Notes under the pieces: model-generated | Seen by the model: the letters and a program-made list of their open reading frames with translations, nothing else | Database searches by the model: none | Told to the model about the DNA's origin: nothing | Source of the DNA: Bacteroides sp. | Lineage (GTDB): Bacteria > Bacteroidota > Bacteroidia > Bacteroidales > Muribaculaceae | Reading direction: 5' to 3' | Assembly (NCBI GenBank): GCA_014802425.1 | Contig: JAAVCH010000031.1 | Coordinates: forward strand, 48,204-112,203 | DNA: 64,000 nt | Part shown: positions 62,678 to 64,000 of the stretch, piece by piece | Numbering within the stretch: position 1 is the first letter of the stretch | Layout of the letters: each line of letters begins with the position of its first letter | Translations under genes and position numbers: made by a program

Positions 62678-64000
62678 ATGAAAAAGACCTTTACAGCAGC
62701 GGCCCTTATCGCGGCCGCAGGAGCGGGAGTCATGGTGGCATCGTCGCTTGACTCCAGGCCCGTCAGGCAAGTCGTGCCCCCGGAGCTCGGAACGGTGCTC
62801 ACGGAAGAGGTGACCCGACGCGACAACCCCGCTCCCGGGCGTGCAATGGCCGGCCGGACCATGGCGGGCGGAACGACCCTCTATGGATTCGTATCAGACT
62901 GGGAGCTCAATCCCGAAGAATGGTGGCGCCCCTACCGAGGCGTATATGAAATCAGCGAGTACGGCGACCTGGAGAAGGTGTACCCCGACCCGCTGCTCCC
63001 CGCCAACGCCAAGCTGAGCGCCGCATTCCTGCTCGACGGCTATCTTTACGGTTACGCCGAAAGCTATCCCGATGAAAACGACAACTGGGGCGACCGCTGT
63101 TTCGCAAAGGTGGACTTCGAGACCGGACAGGTGGTGGAGAGAGTCCCCGCCACACCGGGCACCACAGCCTCTTCGCTGGCCTACAACCCGGAGGAAGGCT
63201 ATTTCTACTACTGCACGTTCGACAACCGGCTCTGCCGCGCCACAATCACCAATCCGGCCGAAGTGGAGGAGATAAAGGTATTCGCCGACAGCAAGCAGAA
63301 CCTCATCTCGATAGCCTGGTGCCCCGACGCACGCAAGTTCTACGGCGTCACCGTGGGCCATCAGTTCGTGACGATGGACACCCGGGGCAACATCACCAAA
63401 GTGGCCGACATCCCCTCGCGCGGCAGCCACGCCACCTACAAGGCCGGCCTCGTATGGGCTCCCAACGAGGAGCTCTTCTACTGGAACTACCAGGGCAAGA
63501 GCGGCACGTCGAGCATCTACAGCATCACCCGCGAAGGTGTCTTCAACCTCGAATGCTCGCTTGAGAACAACGCCTGCCTCGACTGGCTCGTCACTCCCGA
63601 CGAACGTTTCATCCCCGTAGCTCCGGAGTCGCCCGTCATCGACAGCCTCGTGTTTGCGGACGCCGCCACATCCGGCACCCTGACATTCACCCTCCCCACC
63701 GATATGCAGAACGGCAATCCCCTCCCCGACGAGGGAGTGGACTGGACCGTGATGCTCGACGGCGAGCCCTATAAGCTCGGCAAGGACAAGCCCGGCAGCC
63801 AGGTGACAGTGCAGCTCACCGACATCGAGACCGGCAACCACGAGTTCGGAGTCTACGTGACGCTCGACGTCTTCTCGTGCGATCCCGTCTTCCGCCGTAT
63901 ATGGATCGGCAACGACACTCCGCTTGCCCCGACCCGGGTATCCCTCACGAAGAAGGCAGTAACCTGGGAAGCCCCCACGGGCGGCATCCACGGCGGATAC
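62678..64000 (+). CDS. Secreted propeller/FN3-like protein (partial, N-terminal 441 residues)
   Basis: An open frame from ATG 62678 to the right edge with no stop; it is not otherwise tabulated because it is truncated. Signal peptide MKKTFTAAALIAAAGAGVMVA, then a roughly 240-residue region with blade-like motifs (AYNPEEGYFYYC, AWCPDARKFYGVTVG, VWAPNEELFYWNYQG) suggesting a beta-propeller. FN3-like sandwiches follow (LTFTLPTDMQNGNPL to VTWEAPTGG), as in the protein at 41143-44763. It probably continues with lectin-like domains and a Por-type tail outside the window. Function unknown. Confidence 0.78.
   Translation, partial: MKKTFTAAALIAAAGAGVMVASSLDSRPVRQVVPPELGTVLTEEVTRRDNPAPGRAMAGRTMAGGTTLYGFVSDWELNPEEWWRPYRGVYEISEYGDLEKVYPDPLLPANAKLSAAFLLDGYLYGYAESYPDENDNWGDRCFAKVDFETGQVVERVPATPGTTASSLAYNPEEGYFYYCTFDNRLCRATITNPAEVEEIKVFADSKQNLISIAWCPDARKFYGVTVGHQFVTMDTRGNITKVADIPSRGSHATYKAGLVWAPNEELFYWNYQGKSGTSSIYSITREGVFNLECSLENNACLDWLVTPDERFIPVAPESPVIDSLVFADAATSGTLTFTLPTDMQNGNPLPDEGVDWTVMLDGEPYKLGKDKPGSQVTVQLTDIETGNHEFGVYVTLDVFSCDPVFRRIWIGNDTPLAPTRVSLTKKAVTWEAPTGGIHGGY

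Overview
The window is a piece of a Bacteroidota (order Bacteroidales) chromosome. Most likely it comes from a high-GC gut lineage such as Muribaculaceae; that family call is inference from gene content and composition, since no 16S rRNA is present. Supporting signs: about twenty intergenic sites match the Bacteroidota sigma factor -7 box TAnnTTTG, several with a TTTG -33 box 19-20 bp upstream; no strong Shine-Dalgarno sequences are seen; there is a hybrid two-component sensor with a periplasmic sugar-binding domain next to a fructan locus; and there are Omp28-type secreted proteins with Por-secretion-like C-termini.

Layout. 1-5.8 kb: fructan/fructose locus (divergent sensor-regulator, GH32 fructanase, FucP-like transporter, fructokinase). 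6-7.4 kb: two small lipoproteins, one with a structured leader. 7.6-14.1 kb: short TatD hydrolase, then the minus-strand run nucleoside kinase, mgtE, mutS. 14.2-14.9 kb: tRNA-Glu, rpsT, tRNA-Glu, with two identical tRNAs. 15.1-17.3 kb: NfnAB-type flavin oxidoreductase pair. 17.4-24.9 kb: plus-strand housekeeping run (yqeY, serS, a tail-anchored pseudokinase, a GNAT-like protein, ubiE, a U32 peptidase, ychF). 25-26.8 kb: mscL and gap diverge from a perfect inverted repeat that holds both -7 boxes. 27.3-33.9 kb: DegT aminotransferase, a repeat-rich gap, AspT-like and NhaC-like transporters, pyrH-frr. 34.1-36.6 kb: nadA, an rRNA/tRNA methyltransferase, a GT2 glycosyltransferase. 36.6-37.3 kb: 755 bp without a gene, carrying about 15 copies of a TTATTGACA-like 9-mer. 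37.3-62.2 kb: an unbroken minus-strand block (2-oxoacid:ferredoxin oxidoreductase operon, sirtuin, five secreted C-terminal-domain proteins, a Tyr-rich lipoprotein, cdd, recA, pgi, gpsA, lysS, rsmA, a C1 peptidase). 62.3-64 kb: tRNA-Ser and the start of another secreted protein.

Most of the window is core metabolism and information processing. The parts that ordinary annotation would not explain are the iteron-like cluster at 36.7-37.1 kb, the membrane-anchored pseudokinase at 19.4 kb, the MITE-like inverted repeat at 28.7 kb with a miniature copy at 45.1 kb, the 30-bp minisatellite at 45.2 kb, the symmetric promoter pair at 25.55 kb and the cluster of secreted proteins at 41-55 kb. No phage, transposase, CRISPR array, restriction or toxin system is visible.
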